From: Pogostemon cablin
Taxonomy: Eukaryota > Streptophyta > Magnoliopsida > Lamiales > Lamiaceae
Length of the DNA: 64,000 nt
Direction of reading: 5' to 3'
Assembly (NCBI GenBank): GCA_023678885.1
Contig: CM042972.1
Coordinates: 12,730,501 to 12,794,500, forward strand
The number at the start of each line of letters is the position of its first letter. The stretch's first letter is position 1. The position numbers were made by a program, and so were the translations under genes. Below are positions 37,822-49,444 of this stretch, in pieces. Below the pieces are notes generated by a model. That model ran no database searches. It was not told the DNA's origin and saw only the letters and a program-made list of their open reading frames with translations.

Positions 37822-37990
37822 CAGGGTTCGAAAAAATCGTTCTCGACACTTTATTCAGGGTTCGGAAAAATTATTCCCAAAACTTTATTGGGGGTTTGGA
37901 AAAATCATCCCCAACACTCTGCCAGGGTTCAAAAAAATCATTTTCGGCACTTTATTCGGGGTTCGAAAAAATCATCCCCATTGAGCTCAT
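37822..37990. repeat. 34-bp minisatellite, five copies
   Basis: Units begin CAGGGTTCGAAAAAATC-like at 37822, 37856, 37890, 37923 and 37957 (spacing 34, 34, 33, 34), each with an ACTTTATT tail. No other function is apparent. Confidence 0.85.
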
Positions 37991-38718
37991 TTGGGGTGGA
38001 TATCATAAGTGTGTCGTGGAGATCCCGCAACGTGAACAATTTTCAAAATAAAAGAGACCAACTAGAATAATTAAGAAATAGGTGGTAGAAAAATAAATGC
38101 ATTTTCATGCACTGACATGCATGATTTCTACTTACTGAGATTTTTGTCTCACTAGTTTATGCATTGTAGGTGAGCATGTTGATAATTGAGTTTTGTGATG
38201 TGACTGTGCAAGTTGTGGAGCTCTTTCAGGATTTTGAGTAGATGTACATAGATGACGACTTGTTGGGCTAGGCCGTGAGTTTATTTTGTTTCCGCTGATG
38301 TTTTGTTATGTAATATAATAAGTATTGTCACAAGTTGGATGGTTTGAAGTGTTGTCAGAAACCAGTTACGTATGTTGAACTGATGTGATGATTTTGGTTA
38401 TAAATATATTATGAGAAAAAAATATATGTAGGTTTTTATAATGATGATGTTTATGTTAATTAATATTTGAATTATAAGTTATGTAAGGTGGGTCTTGTCA
38501 TACATTATTATTTATTAAATATAAAATAAATACAATATAAATTCTTTTATTCTAAATAAATATTTATTAAATATAATTAAATAAAACTTATATCTATTAA
38601 TTAAATATATGAAATATCTCATAATATATAAATTATATATATATAAATAAATATATATATATATAAATATATATATATTGAATTTTATAATAAACAGTAT
38701 CCGCAAGTATTGAGACAT

Positions 38719-38941
38719 GGCAAAGACTTGTGTGAGATTATCTCACGTAAGAGATTATGTGAGACAGACAGAAAGTGATAGCTTTTATAAAAAAAGGATA
38801 ATAAATTAATGAAAAGTGATAATGGTATTTCATGAAAAATTATAATATAAATAAAAAGTGATAACATTTTATAGCGAAAGTGATAACTATTTTAAAAAGT
38901 GAAAATTGGTCTCACATGAGACGGTCTCATGCAAAACCTAC
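38719..38941. mobile_element. GTGAGAC-family MITE, copy 1
   Basis: Left GCAAAGACTTGTGTGAGATT, right CTCACATGAGACGGTCTCAT then GCAAAACCTA. The ends are inverted repeats. The interior carries AAGTGATAAC repeats. It is the inverse of 40033-40291. Confidence 0.75.
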
Positions 38942-39158
38942 CCGAGAGACATTAGTCGTACTCATCTCAAATTCTTATGTGATTTTTTTATATTAAAGTT
39001 AAAAGTTTGTCATATTCAAATTAATTATTACTAAGCACACACTTATGTCATATATAATAATAATTTTTTATACAACATAATTAAATTAAATAACATCCAT
39101 AATATCTTATTATTTTTTAGATTAAAGATGAATAAAATATAAAAAATAATATCAATTG

Positions 39159-39164
<6 letters not shown>

Positions 39165-39211
<47 letters not shown>
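39165..39211. repeat. (AT)n microsatellite
   Basis: A pure AT run ends directly at AGACAAAGACTTATACGAGA, a terminus of the GTGAGAC MITE family. Confidence 0.85.
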
Positions 39212-39215
<4 letters not shown>

Positions 39216-40480
39216 AAGACTTATACGAGACTGTCTCACGAATTAAATTCCGTGAGACTGGTCAAATAGAACCCATGTAGAATATCGCGGATATGCTTGC
39301 AACCCATTACTTGCTCACCTGCCAACCCATTGCTTAATACACGTATAAGTCACTCGACTTTAACTATTTCAATTTTGTTTTTCCTGTTTAACGTACCTTT
39401 CTTTCTTCCTTTTAATTCTTTTTCTCTTTTTATTATATTATTTTTTAACGATTCAGTTGGGATTTATTTTATTTTATTATAATTAATTAGAGTAGTAATT
39501 ATTTATTATATTTATATTATTATTTGTAAATAAAGTAAAAAAAAAAATTAGAATAGAATAATGTAAATCATGTCAAAATGGAGTATATAATTGACAACGA
39601 GTTTGGATAATAATTTATTTATTTTATTATTATATTAACAGTTTATGAAATTTTCATTTAAATGATTATCACTTTTCTTTTATCAGGTATCACTTTTCAT
39701 TAAAAATATTATACTTTTTATTTTTGATAAAATATATTCATTAAATAATTTAATTGGATATTTGTCACTTTTCTTTGATCAGATATCATTTTTTATTAAA
39801 AATGTTATCAATTTTTAACTGTCTTTATTTATTAATAATTTAATTGGACATTTATCACTTTTTATTAAGAATGTTATCATTTTTTATCCATCCTATAAAT
39901 TTTCATTAAATAGTTTAATGTGTATCACTTTTCCTTAATCAAGTATCACTTTTAATTGAAAATATTATCACTTTTTGTTTGTCTTACAAATTATTTATGA
40001 AATAATTTGATTAGACGAGTATTACTATTTCAGGTAGGTCTTGCGTGAGACCGTCTCACGTGAGACAATTTTTTACTTTTTAAAATAGTTATCACTTTCG
40101 CTATAAATCATTATCATTTTCGCTATAAAATGTTATCACTTTTTATTTATATTATAAATTATTCATGAAATAACATTATCACTTTTCATTGATTTATTAT
40201 CACTTCCCTATATAAAAGTTATCACTTTCTGATAATCTCAAAGGGCACATAAGCCCTTACATGAGACGGTCTCACACAAATCTTTGTCTACTTTTTCATG
40301 TTCATATATTACTTTTTATTAAAAATATTATCAATTTTTATTTTATAAACTTTGTATGAAATAATTCAATAACAAGTGTATTATTATTTTTTTTAGGTAT
40401 CACTTTTGAAAGTTTATTTAATAAAATATAATAGTTTAAAAAACTTTTTAATCATATATAGTAGTTTGGCAGAACTTTAA
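39212..40480. repeat. TATCACTTTT-rich degenerate repeat block, probably a larger relative of the GTGAGAC MITEs
   Basis: It begins with a MITE-like end (39212-39265: AGACTGTCTCACGAATTAAA). Repeated TATCACTTTTCATTAAAAAT, ATTATC units (about 39667, 39766, 39857, 39924) then fill the interval. A complete short MITE (40033-40291) lies inside. The right end is not defined. Confidence 0.5.
40033..40291. mobile_element. GTGAGAC-family MITE, copy 2
   Basis: Left GGTAGGTCTTGCGTGAGACC, then GTCTCACGTGAGAC. Right GAGACGGTCTCACACAAATC, TTTGTCTAC. Internal TATCACTTTCGCTATAAA repeats match 38719-38941 in reverse. Confidence 0.8.
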
Positions 40481-40730
40481 TAATCTAGGTGGAAGCACCA
40501 CTCCCAATGGCGCTTTTAACACTCTTCACTGGTCAATTTTTTTTTACCTTTTTATAAAATATTATTAAAACCTCAAATATACCCATTTTAATTCTCGTTT
40601 TCAACATTTTCCTTTTTTCTCAAAATAGACACAGTCAATTATGACCATATCAGGCCCAACATACTTCCGTACATTAATTAAATAACATTATTTTGATAAC
40701 TAACCAACTTGAAATAGTAATAATACCTTT

Positions 40731-40922
40731 TTGATCGTTAATCCACCTGGTATCCGGGAGGTTTTACAGCTGCTCCTCACAGCCAACCACGCGCCCCGCA
40801 GTATGATGGTTCAATCCCATTCCTTCAGCGGACCTCAGCACAACCCTGGTTCGTTTCCTACACCTGGTGTACATGATACTACTACTGTTTCTCGTCAGAA
40901 AGTATGGAGATTAAAGTTGTAG
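40731..40922 (+). other. Unassigned 63-codon open frame
   Basis: A GC-richer island between AT-rich repeats and the pararetrovirus fragment. The translation is Pro/His/Ser-rich and I recognise no family. It could be a fragment of a retrotransposon gag or an exon remnant. Confidence 0.2.
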
Positions 40923-41143
40923 AATAACATGGAAGGTTACATACGGGCAATAGCCCAGGATTATTTATTTATTGAATAGAGAAATTTATTACACACTCAT
41001 CCTCACAGAACAAGAGGAGAAACTCCTTTAGCTACCTATGGTAGTGGGAACAGAAACACTCATACAAAGAAAAGAAACTACAATGTTTATTAGGAGAGAA
41101 AACATAGGGTGATAGTCGATGTCTTCTGCTTTCTCAGCTTTGC

Positions 41144-41151
41144 TATTTATA
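41144..41151 (-). promoter_or_regulatory. TATA box of the pararetrovirus fragment
   Basis: Minus-strand TATAAATA in CCTCTATAAATAGCAAAGC. It lies about 50 bp downstream of the as-1-like elements, as in pregenomic RNA promoters of caulimovirids. Confidence 0.75.
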
Positions 41152-41199
41152 GAGGCTTTCAGATGTGAAATCTGGATTTCAAAGCCTCTTTACTCTTAC

Positions 41200-41245
41200 T
41201 GACGTCACTGCCTAAGTCATTGTGCTGGCATCACTGCTTACGTCA
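41200..41245 (-). promoter_or_regulatory. Two as-1-like activator elements
   Basis: On the minus strand TGACGTAAGCAGTGATG (41245-41229) and TGACTTAGGCAGTGACG (41220-41204). Each is a pair of TGACG-like motifs with the 12-bp centre spacing of the as-1 element bound by TGA-type bZIP factors, and each has one mismatch. Confidence 0.75.
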
Positions 41246-41364
41246 TTTCATCTATTATTGTTGGCAACTGTCCTGCACCTGTCCTTTGCCTCTTTCGAAG
41301 GGTCACATGACCCTTATTCTTTTGACCTTTCGAAAGGTCCCTGACTCTTGCCCTCCTTGTAGAG

Positions 41365-42672
41365 TCATTTGTCCCCCCATGTGTTTGAAGGGTCACTTGG
41401 CTCTGGTATTTTGAAGAGGTTTGGTCCTCTTTTTCTCCCTATACCCAACCTTACTCCTTTATCAAACTCTGGTTCTGTTTGGGTAAAGCAGCTTGTGCAT
41501 ATTTTGTTCGTCCATTGCCCAAAGTGGGCCATGTTATAATATTTTCGATTAGTTTGTTTACTCACCGGTACCTTGTTACTCCAAAGAAGCTCTTGCTTGT
41601 CTTCGAGAGCATCATCCGCAAATTGTGTTTTTCTTCCCATTAGGCTGTTCAACAGGAAGGACCCTTCATTGTTTTGTGTTCAAATTTAAATGGGAACGTT
41701 ACTTGATCCATGGCCTGAATGCAGGCATATAAACCCCTCGCTCTTCGCGTCGAGATTTGATCCTCCGAATATGTAGAAACTAAGACTGGTTCCTTCCCAG
41801 AATACTCCTTGATTCTGTTTGATGCTCTCACATCTGGTCTTCTTAGTTTGATAAAATGAAAGGCTTTATGGCAGCCTTTCCCAACAGGTTCTGGAGCCGC
41901 ACTAGTGAAGTAAAGCTCCAATACATCTCCCCTAGACAAAGTCGGATTATTTTCCCAGGCCTTCACAACTGCTTTTCTTAGCCAGTCTGATAATTTTGAA
42001 AGTTTTGGGAAGCTTGGTGCGATAGTATATATTGAGGCTAGCGTCCCAAAATCATACCGCTACTTTACATCGTTCGGACTTGAGCCTTCTTTCATCCAAA
42101 CTCGGGGGTATTCCCCTTATACATCTATCTGGAATTTCTCCGGACGGATTCCCTGTCTTGTATTTAATTTTTCCCAGCTAGCTTGGTATCCCTGCCAATG
42201 AAAAAAATCAGATATGTTAATACCATCCTTAGCAGTCCCGTTATAGGCCTAAAACTGATTTCTTCCTCTTTAACCCTAGAGGTGCTGGTTGACTCGACGA
42301 CTCTAGATGTGACTCCAGAGCCTCGATTTTTTCTTGAACCAATTCTTCTATTGGAAGTTCCAATTCAGGCTCGTGCTAAGGGTACTTGAATCCCTTGCTC
42401 TGGGTTTAGAGCCCCGTTTCTCAGATACTCTCCTTTTGTTGATTGCTATCAATATCACGGAGGAGTGGCTCTCGTAATGGCTCAAAAAGACTCGCATTAT
42501 TTCGAATACAATCTCGTATGCGATTGGACACTTTAGCCCAATCACTCTCTTGCAATTTTCCAGCACGCGTTGCATTGAATACTAGATTCTCGAATTCCCT
42601 TTTGAGCAACTCAACGTTGTCCATCAGGTGCTTTGAAACAGTCAGGATGGAGTCTATCCCAACTCCTTCCAT
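41365..42672 (-). pseudogene. Downstream ORF remnants of the pararetrovirus
   Basis: Three open segments (42672-42421, 41966-41649 and 41652-41365) separated by breaks. The first is helical and charged. The last two abut and look like successive pieces of one protein. Their place after RNase H fits either the end of the polyprotein or the last viral gene (translation transactivator position). I do not recognise a diagnostic motif, so identity is by position only. Confidence 0.45.
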
Positions 42673-42699
42673 CTCTTGTTAGGAAATCTGCTAAAACAT

Positions 42700-43330
42700 T
42701 ATCAACAAATTTAATAATGAAAATATTAAAATTATAATATTGATATTCAGCTTGCCATCTTAAAAGTGTAGCCTTTTCTGGTTTTGATTCAATTTTATTT
42801 TTTAGAAAGGCTTTGACACTCGTATTATCAATTTTAAGGATGAATTTCTTTGCAAGAAGAAATAGCGGCCATTTTTTGAACGCCTTTCGGACTGCAACGA
42901 ACTCCTTGTTGATGTGTCATCTCTTTGCCTCATTCTCCGCAAAGAGTCTACTGCAATATCTGCATGGTACATCTCCTTCTGATGTGGACTTGGTAAGTAC
43001 CGCTGCCCATCAATGGTCACTGGCATCTGTATATAGTACCAGATTATCCTCGTCATTTGGAATGGTTAATTTTCGGAGCTTCTTGCAAACCTTCTTTAAT
43101 TGTTTAACCATCTCTCGGTGTGATTCCTCCCATTTAAACTCAACATCTTTCTTTAATAGAGGACTGAATACCTTTCTGTATTACGCCAGATTGTTGATGA
43201 ACATTCTAGCAAAGTTGACCACTCCTAGGAAGCTCTGGAGTTGCTTCTTGTCCTTGAGTTCTTCAAGAAATTCTTGAATCTTTTCTACAATGTGTGGTTG
43301 TAGAATAATCTCACGAACTCATGCTCATTT
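42700..43330 (-). pseudogene. Pararetrovirus RT thumb/connection and RNase H remnant
   Basis: The minus-strand reading gives an RT-connection motif (KKQLQSFLGVVNFARMFINN), then RNase H motifs: YTDASD (catalytic Asp), a central KEFVAVRKAFKKWPLF segment and NVLADFLTRDG at the end. Two frames are needed. The RNase H pattern is that of plant pararetroviruses rather than gypsy elements. Upstream the palm domain with YxDD is absent: sequence resembling the region before RT ends at about 43333 and the thumb begins within ~20 bp, indicating an internal deletion. Confidence 0.7.
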
Positions 43331-43332
43331 TC

Positions 43333-43830
43333 TTATTTTACTTTGAGTGCGGCTTTGAGCTCATTTTTAATCCACCAGGTTAGAGAATCTTCATTGAAGT
43401 TTCTCTGTATCTTCTTCTTGACGTCCTCCAAAGATGTTTGTTCTTCGATTGTGACGTCTCTATGTAGGCTTTTCCCCAAGCTTGCTTTGAGAAGGTGGAT
43501 TGTTTTTTCCTTTAGTTTCTTCATCTTCCATCCTCCTCTAGTTTCGGTTCTCAATTAAAGGATTGCTTCGCCATATTTCCTTCGATCATTCATCTTTTGA
43601 TGGTTAAGTTTTCAGTCATTATCACCACACTTGCTACGAAATCTGATTGACATTTTTCTTTGAAATGTATTACGCAGTCTTGGTGCGATGATCTTATGTT
43701 AACAAAGGGTTGTGAAAATAAGCCTTCTTGTTGCATTTTATTGGGTAAAATGCTTGAATGTCTGTAGGAAGTTATTTCCTAGAAGAATGTCTGCAGGATA
43801 GCGATCATCTTCTCACTCTCCGTCTTCGGC
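43333..43830 (-). pseudogene. Pararetrovirus aspartic-protease and linker remnant
   Basis: Near 43780 the minus strand reads ADILLGNNFLQTF, like the flap-distal ILGNNFL motif of caulimovirid proteases. It is followed by stops and then an open linker (43554-43333) ending just before the RT deletion. The catalytic DSG/DTG region was not found. Confidence 0.5.
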
Positions 43831-44210
43831 CATGTGACCTCCGTCGTCTTTCCCTTTTGGTGTAAAAGGGGTTCTATTCTTAAGGTTGGTGGCAACCTTC
43901 CTCCTAGCCTTCTCCCTATCACCTTGGTTTCCAGGAGCTCTACTTGCTTTATCAACTTCTTGATGAGGTCGAGTTGTTTGTTCTGCAACGTCTCCACCGT
44001 ATCCATCTTGAGTCTGATCTCAAATATCGTCTTGGAAATGTTTTGGCAATATTCTCCAAAGAATTTCATCGTCTTCTGTAATTCTCTAAGATCTTGGTTC
44101 ATCTTAGAGTTATCTGCCTCGATCTCTTTCCACTCTGTCATTTTGACCACCATGAAAAGTGATATGGCTTGTAGATCTCTTTCGAACCTTGATTTGGTCG
44201 TCTTCTCCAT
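43779..44210 (-). pseudogene. Coiled-coil ORF in the pararetrovirus fragment
   Basis: 143 codons from ATG 44210. The first two thirds are a charged, heptad-like helix (RELQKTMKFFGEYC, KQLDLIKKLIKQVELLETKV), followed by a Pro-rich basic segment. Caulimovirids carry coiled-coil virion-associated or gag-like proteins at this place. The assignment is by position and composition only. Confidence 0.45.
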
Positions 44211-44302
44211 TGTTCGTGTCTGGGGACACGTCCATGTATCTCAGTGAAACTTTAGAGTTTTACTATGTTTCTTGATACTTCTTTGGAGTATCTTATTTCC
44301 GT

Positions 44303-44566
44303 CTAGCGGCTTTCCTCCAAATTTTCTTCCTCGGTGTAATTGGCACGGGCTTCTTCCTGTTTCCATCTTCGGTCGAGTCCATCCCAGAATCGGTCGTTGG
44401 CCTCTTCCTTCTTTTCCGCAATTTGCCTATACAATATATTATAACATTGTTGCATCTGACTATTGTTACTCCCGTATCCAACAGGCCAGTATGCACTGTC
44501 GCTCCAGTCTTGAACAAGGCTAGTAGTCCTGTCACTCTCGGATATCGAACTTTCATTTGGATCCAT
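44303..44566 (-). pseudogene. First small ORF after the pararetrovirus leader
   Basis: 87 codons from ATG 44566, 75 nt after the primer-binding site. Acidic N-terminus, then Lys/Glu-rich. A second overlapping frame is also open. No known domain recognised. Confidence 0.35.
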
Positions 44567-44640
44567 ATTTCTTTGAAACTCTCCTCTCGTTAAGTGATAT
44601 AAGTTTATAATAATTTTTTCATTTATAAATAAATAAATTT

Positions 44641-44655
44641 AGGGTTCTGATACCA
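44641..44655 (-). promoter_or_regulatory. tRNA-Met-type primer-binding site of the pararetrovirus
   Basis: Minus-strand TGGTATCAGAACCCT. The first 10 bases match the initiator-tRNA-Met complement used by caulimovirids. The 11th (G to A) is changed. Confidence 0.6.
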
Positions 44656-44660
44656 TTTTT

Positions 44661-45213
44661 AAGCTTTAGGGAATGTTGAAATAAGGTAAAAATGAGGTAT
44701 AAACTTATTTGGGTTAAAATTAATATATCTAAAATTATTTAAGTTAAAATAATACATCAATAGTAAAAGAGGGTGAAAGTCGCCACTACTAGTGGCACTT
44801 CAACTTATTTTATTAAAGGGTCCACAAACCACTATATTTTGTTAAAGAGAAATTTTAAACAACACATTTTATTAAATGAGCCCACTTTTGAATGTTTGAC
44901 TGACACTTTCAAATTTTTTAATTTTATGATCACATTAATTTTAAGTATTATTATAATTTTAATAATTAATAAAATTATTAATTTTAAAATCTATAAAGAG
45001 AAGGAAAAAGACATCCCTTAAATTAATTGCGTAGTGATGGTGATGAAATGCGAGCGCAGTGATGTTGATGGATATGCGAGCTTAAATTTTGCACGGGTGA
45101 CCGGCACAACCGTTATTATTATTATTTTTTATATTTTTATACTTTACTAATTGATGGATGGATAATCCGTCTCACATAATATGATCCGTGAGACGATCTC
45201 ACACAAGATCTAT

Positions 45214-45264
<51 letters not shown>

Positions 45265-45483
45265 AAAATATTATTAACCTTAAAACTTTAATAAAATCTA
45301 AAAGATGAAAAAGATTAATTTCAATAAAATTTTAAAAGAAATTGAATTTGGAAAAAATGGAGTAATATAATATGAAAGTTAAATTATTATCATATACAAA
45401 TATTTAATGACGCATAAAATATGTAATTAGATTTACAATAAATAATTTAATCACAACAAAGAATCAAAATATTTGTGTAATAC
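44661..45483. other. AT-rich interval with a partial GTGAGAC MITE end
   Basis: 45160-45212 contains TCCGTCTCACATAATATGAT and CCGTGAGACGATCTCACACA, the terminal palindrome of the GTGAGAC family without a partner. (AT)n at 45215-45260. No gene. Confidence 0.5.
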
Positions 45484-45522
45484 CTACAAATCTTAGGCTC
45501 CAAGTTGTTCTACGTCATACTT

Positions 45523-45559
<37 letters not shown>

Positions 45560-45642
45560 CACATACTTAAAATATCAAACAAGACAACTCATTTAGTTAG
45601 CTGGATGATGACGTAGAACAACTTGGAGCCTAAGATTTGTAG
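45484..45642. repeat. Perfect 35-bp inverted repeat with (AT)n in the loop
   Basis: Arms 45484-45518 and 45608-45642 are exact reverse complements (core TTAGGCTCCAAGTTGTTC), separated by 89 bp that include an (AT)n run. A transcript would fold into a long perfect stem. Confidence 0.85.
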
Positions 45643-45682
45643 CGGAAGAGAAGATTTAGTTATAATATTTTTATTATCTTCC

Positions 45683-45740
<58 letters not shown>

Positions 45741-45841
45741 CCTCTTCATTATTTTTAACTTTGGCATTAATAAAAGAGAGAGTTAATTCAGAAGTCAAGG
45801 TAACTCTCCCTCTCTCTTCATACGTTTTCTCAAACACACAC

Positions 45842-45921
<80 letters not shown>

Positions 45922-46609
45922 TATGAAATTCGCGTACAACGCGAGATCATTTAATTATTATTCTTATTTTTTATAATTAAATAATCTGTGTTATATAACG
46001 TAATAATATTAATTAAGGAATTTTTTTAATAGCTAGACAATTTCTTTCATCAATGTTAAGAATTTGCAACAAATTATAAAATTTGACTTTTGATAATGTA
46101 ACATATAACTAAATCATGCAAAAAGTTAATATATATGTTAATATATTCTAATTATTTGAAAGAATCTTGACTTCTATTTTAAATGTTACTTTATAATATA
46201 ATATAATTGAAAACTATTTATTACTCCTCATGTCTCTCCAAAAAAATCTTTAACCACATAGAGACAATTTTGTCTCTTTGCTGTGTATTTATATAGTTGT
46301 TAGTAATTCATCTTTTCATTGTATTTAAGTGCAATTATGATCAAAGCATGTAATTTTTAGTAATAATAATAAATTCATAATTTTACTGTTTGTCTAAAAT
46401 AAATATCAATTATATATAAAAAAATCTCAATTTATTCTTTTTTTTCCATACATGATTTGATTTGATACTAATTAATTTATTTGTATCGAATGATTTATTT
46501 ATTAATTGCAATTGATGATACTAAAGTAAATAAGTCATAATAAGTGTATAGGAAAAATAAATAAATAGTAAAACTATACATGAACGACACGTTAGCAAAA
46601 AAGAACTTT

Positions 46610-46688
<79 letters not shown>

Positions 46689-47056
46689 ATTATTACGAAA
46701 AATAAGGTTAAACATTTTATAATTAATTAAAATAAAATTATTCAAATATTTTAAATAGTTGCTAATATTATAAATAATATTTAAATGGAGTATTACTTTT
46801 TACTCACGATTATGGTTTAATATTTCTTAATTAACTTTCTACTTTCATTAATTATTATTTTTAAGAAACTAATATAATATATATATATATATAATATTTT
46901 TAAAAAATAAATACAAAATAAGGAAATTAATTATAAATAAATAAGGAAAATGTAAAATAAATTATTTAAAAATTAAAAAATAAGAAAATTACACTTCATA
47001 ACGGAGTGCCCTAGAGATGACATGCAGGCCGAAAATTTTTTGCTATAGTATACTTA

Positions 47057-47144
<88 letters not shown>

Positions 47145-47562
47145 GTTACTTTAAATAGCCATTACTCTCTGTACATACATATATAATATACTGTATTGAT
47201 GTATATATGTATATATCTATACACATCACTCATATATGATATACTTACACACGGCTTCTCTTGTGATTCATCTATTTTGTAATTTTTTTATCATGTTATA
47301 TATGAAAATTATTGTTTCGATACGTAGATTCCAAATATATAATTATTTTATGAAATAGATTGATATGAGTTAGAAAAGCTCCGTCGAAGTTTTTAATCCT
47401 TTAATAATAATTTTGTTTCGATGTGATATAACTTTGATATTATAGGTCATTTTGAAGCCCTCCTCACGAGGATCACAAATATATAATTAATTTTGAGTTT
47501 GGATGTGAAATGACAAAGATATAGCGAAACCCACTTCGAGTTCGAAATTGCATCCCATTTAA

Positions 47563-47868
47563 GGGAAAATATCAATTTTGGTCTTATAGGATATGCCAAA
47601 TCCAACTTTAGTCCTCAAGTTTGGTAATTTCTCAAAAGTGGTCCTCCAATGTCCGCTTTTGGTCCTTTAGGTCCCCTTTTTGGTCATTTTTGTCCACTTT
47701 TGATCCTCTAGGATAGGCCAAATAAGGACTAAAAGTGGACAAAAAGGACCAAAAGTGGATAAAAAGACTAAAAGCGGACACTGGAGGACCACTTTTGAAA
47801 ATTTACCAAACCTTAGGACTAAAGTTAGATTTTGTATATCCTAGAGGAACAAAATTGATATTATCCCT
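47563..47868. mobile_element. Foldback MULE-like MITE in the 5' LTR
   Basis: Arms of about 110 bp are inverted: left GGGAAAATATCAATTTTGGT, reverse complement of right AGGGATAATATCAATTTTG. CCCATTTAA flanks both sides (47554-47562 and 47869-47877), a 9-bp (or 8-bp, by alignment choice) duplication. The 3' LTR has one uninterrupted copy of the site (57997-58005). Confidence 0.9.
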
Positions 47869-48050
47869 CCCATTTAAACCTCATTTTTTATTGGTATACA
47901 TGTGATTCTCGCCTTGCGAGGATTCCATAAGTGCTTTTGGATTTTCAATCGGAGATGTATAATTTTTGTTGGGTCAAAGTGTAAGAAAACTTAAGTTTAG
48001 GGTAAAGTTTAAATGAGAATTTGATATAATGCAGGAACTGGATTGAAATT

Positions 48051-48088
<38 letters not shown>

Positions 48089-48166
48089 TAATAATAATAG
48101 ATGTAAAAAACGAAACATAAATTTTGAAAAAACGAAAATTGGTTTCTGGGCACGGCATGTACCAGA

Positions 48167-48324
48167 CAATGACGGAGCCAGAAAATTTACTTAGAGGGAA
48201 AAGTATATTTAAATTTTTTGCATAGTATTAGATCTTTATCGTTTAATACATAATAGATTTAAAAAATTCGAATTTAAGCATACATATTTATTTAGGATTT
48301 TTATCAAAAATATTATAAATAATA

Positions 48325-48356
<32 letters not shown>

Positions 48357-48817
48357 AATAAAATCAATAATAAATTTTAAATTTAAAGAAAATGAATTTA
48401 AAATAATAACAACAAAATAAACAATAAATTTACATTGAAGAAATAAAAAGTACAAAATGAAGAAATCATAATTTTTAATTTGAAATTATAAAAGCAACCA
48501 TATAAATTGAAAGATAAAATAAATATATTTATATATTTTTAATAAATACGAGTATATAATATATATAATTATAAATTTAAACTAAAAAAATATGAAAATG
48601 ATAAAATAATTAATTAAAATTAAAAGAAAGTAAATGAATTGAAGAGAAATGAAGATATAAGGATTCGAACTCTTGTTCATACATTGCATGTTGACAGCTA
48701 TGACCGCTATACCAACACCCTAAATTTTAAGATTATGTATATTATATATACTAAAACATAAATTTTCAGGGGGACCAGCGTCCCCCCTCCCCCGATCCTA
48801 CACAGCCTCCGCCTATG
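48167..48817. mobile_element. hAT-like non-autonomous element, copy 2, in the 5' LTR
   Basis: Ends CAATGACGGAGCC and GCCTCCGCCTATG, with an exact 8-bp duplication GTACCAGA (48159-48166 and 48818-48825). The empty site is present in the 3' LTR (58294-58301). It contains GGATTCGAACTCTTG and ACCGCTATACCAAC near 48660-48715. Same family as 21733-22151. Confidence 0.9.
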
Positions 48818-49444
48818 GTACCAGATATTTTTAATATTAAACATTATTATAATTTTATATATATACTTTAACATTTTATTTATAATTATAATTATAATTT
48901 ATATACTAATTTAAATTTTTTATATCAAGTATTAATTATAATTTTACCATTACTATTATTTTAAGTATAGAATCTTTATTTAATATCCGTCTTTAATAAA
49001 ATTTGTGTCATTTGTATTCATATTTTTTTACTACGATGTGATTAGAGTCGAAAAATATGATTATTAAATTAGTATTGTATTTTTTGAAATATGTTTTTCT
49101 ATTTATTATTTAATGATTAATTATTTATATTTTCTAAGGTTAATAATTAGTTTACTTTTTAATTATATCATATTAGAAATTTAACTTAAGTACTAGGAAT
49201 TATTATTAGAAGTAGAACTCGGTTTAGTATACCCTTGCAGGCATTCCTGAGATCGAAGAGCAAGCCCAGTTCATCCTACTATTTTCCTAAAAGTTCAAGG
49301 TGAGGGTTACTTTCACTCTTTATCGAATGCCACAATTTTATGTCATGATTGCTACGTTAAAATGTGATATGTGTTACTAATATGTCATGTTATGTGTCAT
49401 GTGTGCTTTTAGTTTGATGACAAATATTTTTCTACTAACATTTG

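Larger units (their letters stand above)
36320..38500 (+). mobile_element. Solo LTR of ~2.2 kb, TSD TACAT
   Basis: Starts TGTGATACCCGAGC and ends GGTGGGTCTTGTCA. TACAT flanks both sides (36315-36319 and 38501-38505). There is no primer-binding site or coding region, so this is a solo LTR. The TGTGATACCC start resembles the Tekay-type LTRs elsewhere in the window. It contains an (AAT)n run (36719-36768), a purine-rich GAGA tract (37045-37110) and two minisatellites. Confidence 0.85.
40930..44660 (-). mobile_element. Endogenous pararetrovirus (Caulimoviridae-like) fragment
   Basis: Read on the minus strand, the order is: tRNA-Met primer-binding site (44655-44641), leader, two small ORFs, protease fragment, RT remnant lacking the palm, RNase H, further ORFs, then a TATA box with as-1-like elements (41245-41144) and an AATAAA-rich stretch (about 40966-40980). 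This is the order of a caulimovirid genome opened near its leader. At about 3.7 kb it is half the usual 7-8 kb. I see no movement-protein or coat-protein region. Stops and frameshifts break every long frame. It is an inherited fragment, not a replicating genome. Confidence 0.75.

Noticed and set aside
37794..38070. Three overlapping ORFs with repeated SGFEKI or GSKKSF peptides
   Set aside because: They translate the 34-bp minisatellite in the solo LTR; since 34 is not a multiple of 3, all three frames cycle through similar peptides.
44773..45021. 82-codon ORF rich in Ile and Asn
   Set aside because: AT-driven composition with no domain; lies between transposon remnants.
48655..48720. Possible tRNA gene (GGATTCGAAC and GCTATACCA segments), also at about 21988
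   Set aside because: Only B-box-like motifs in antisense; I could not build a cloverleaf, and the segments lie within transposon copies.
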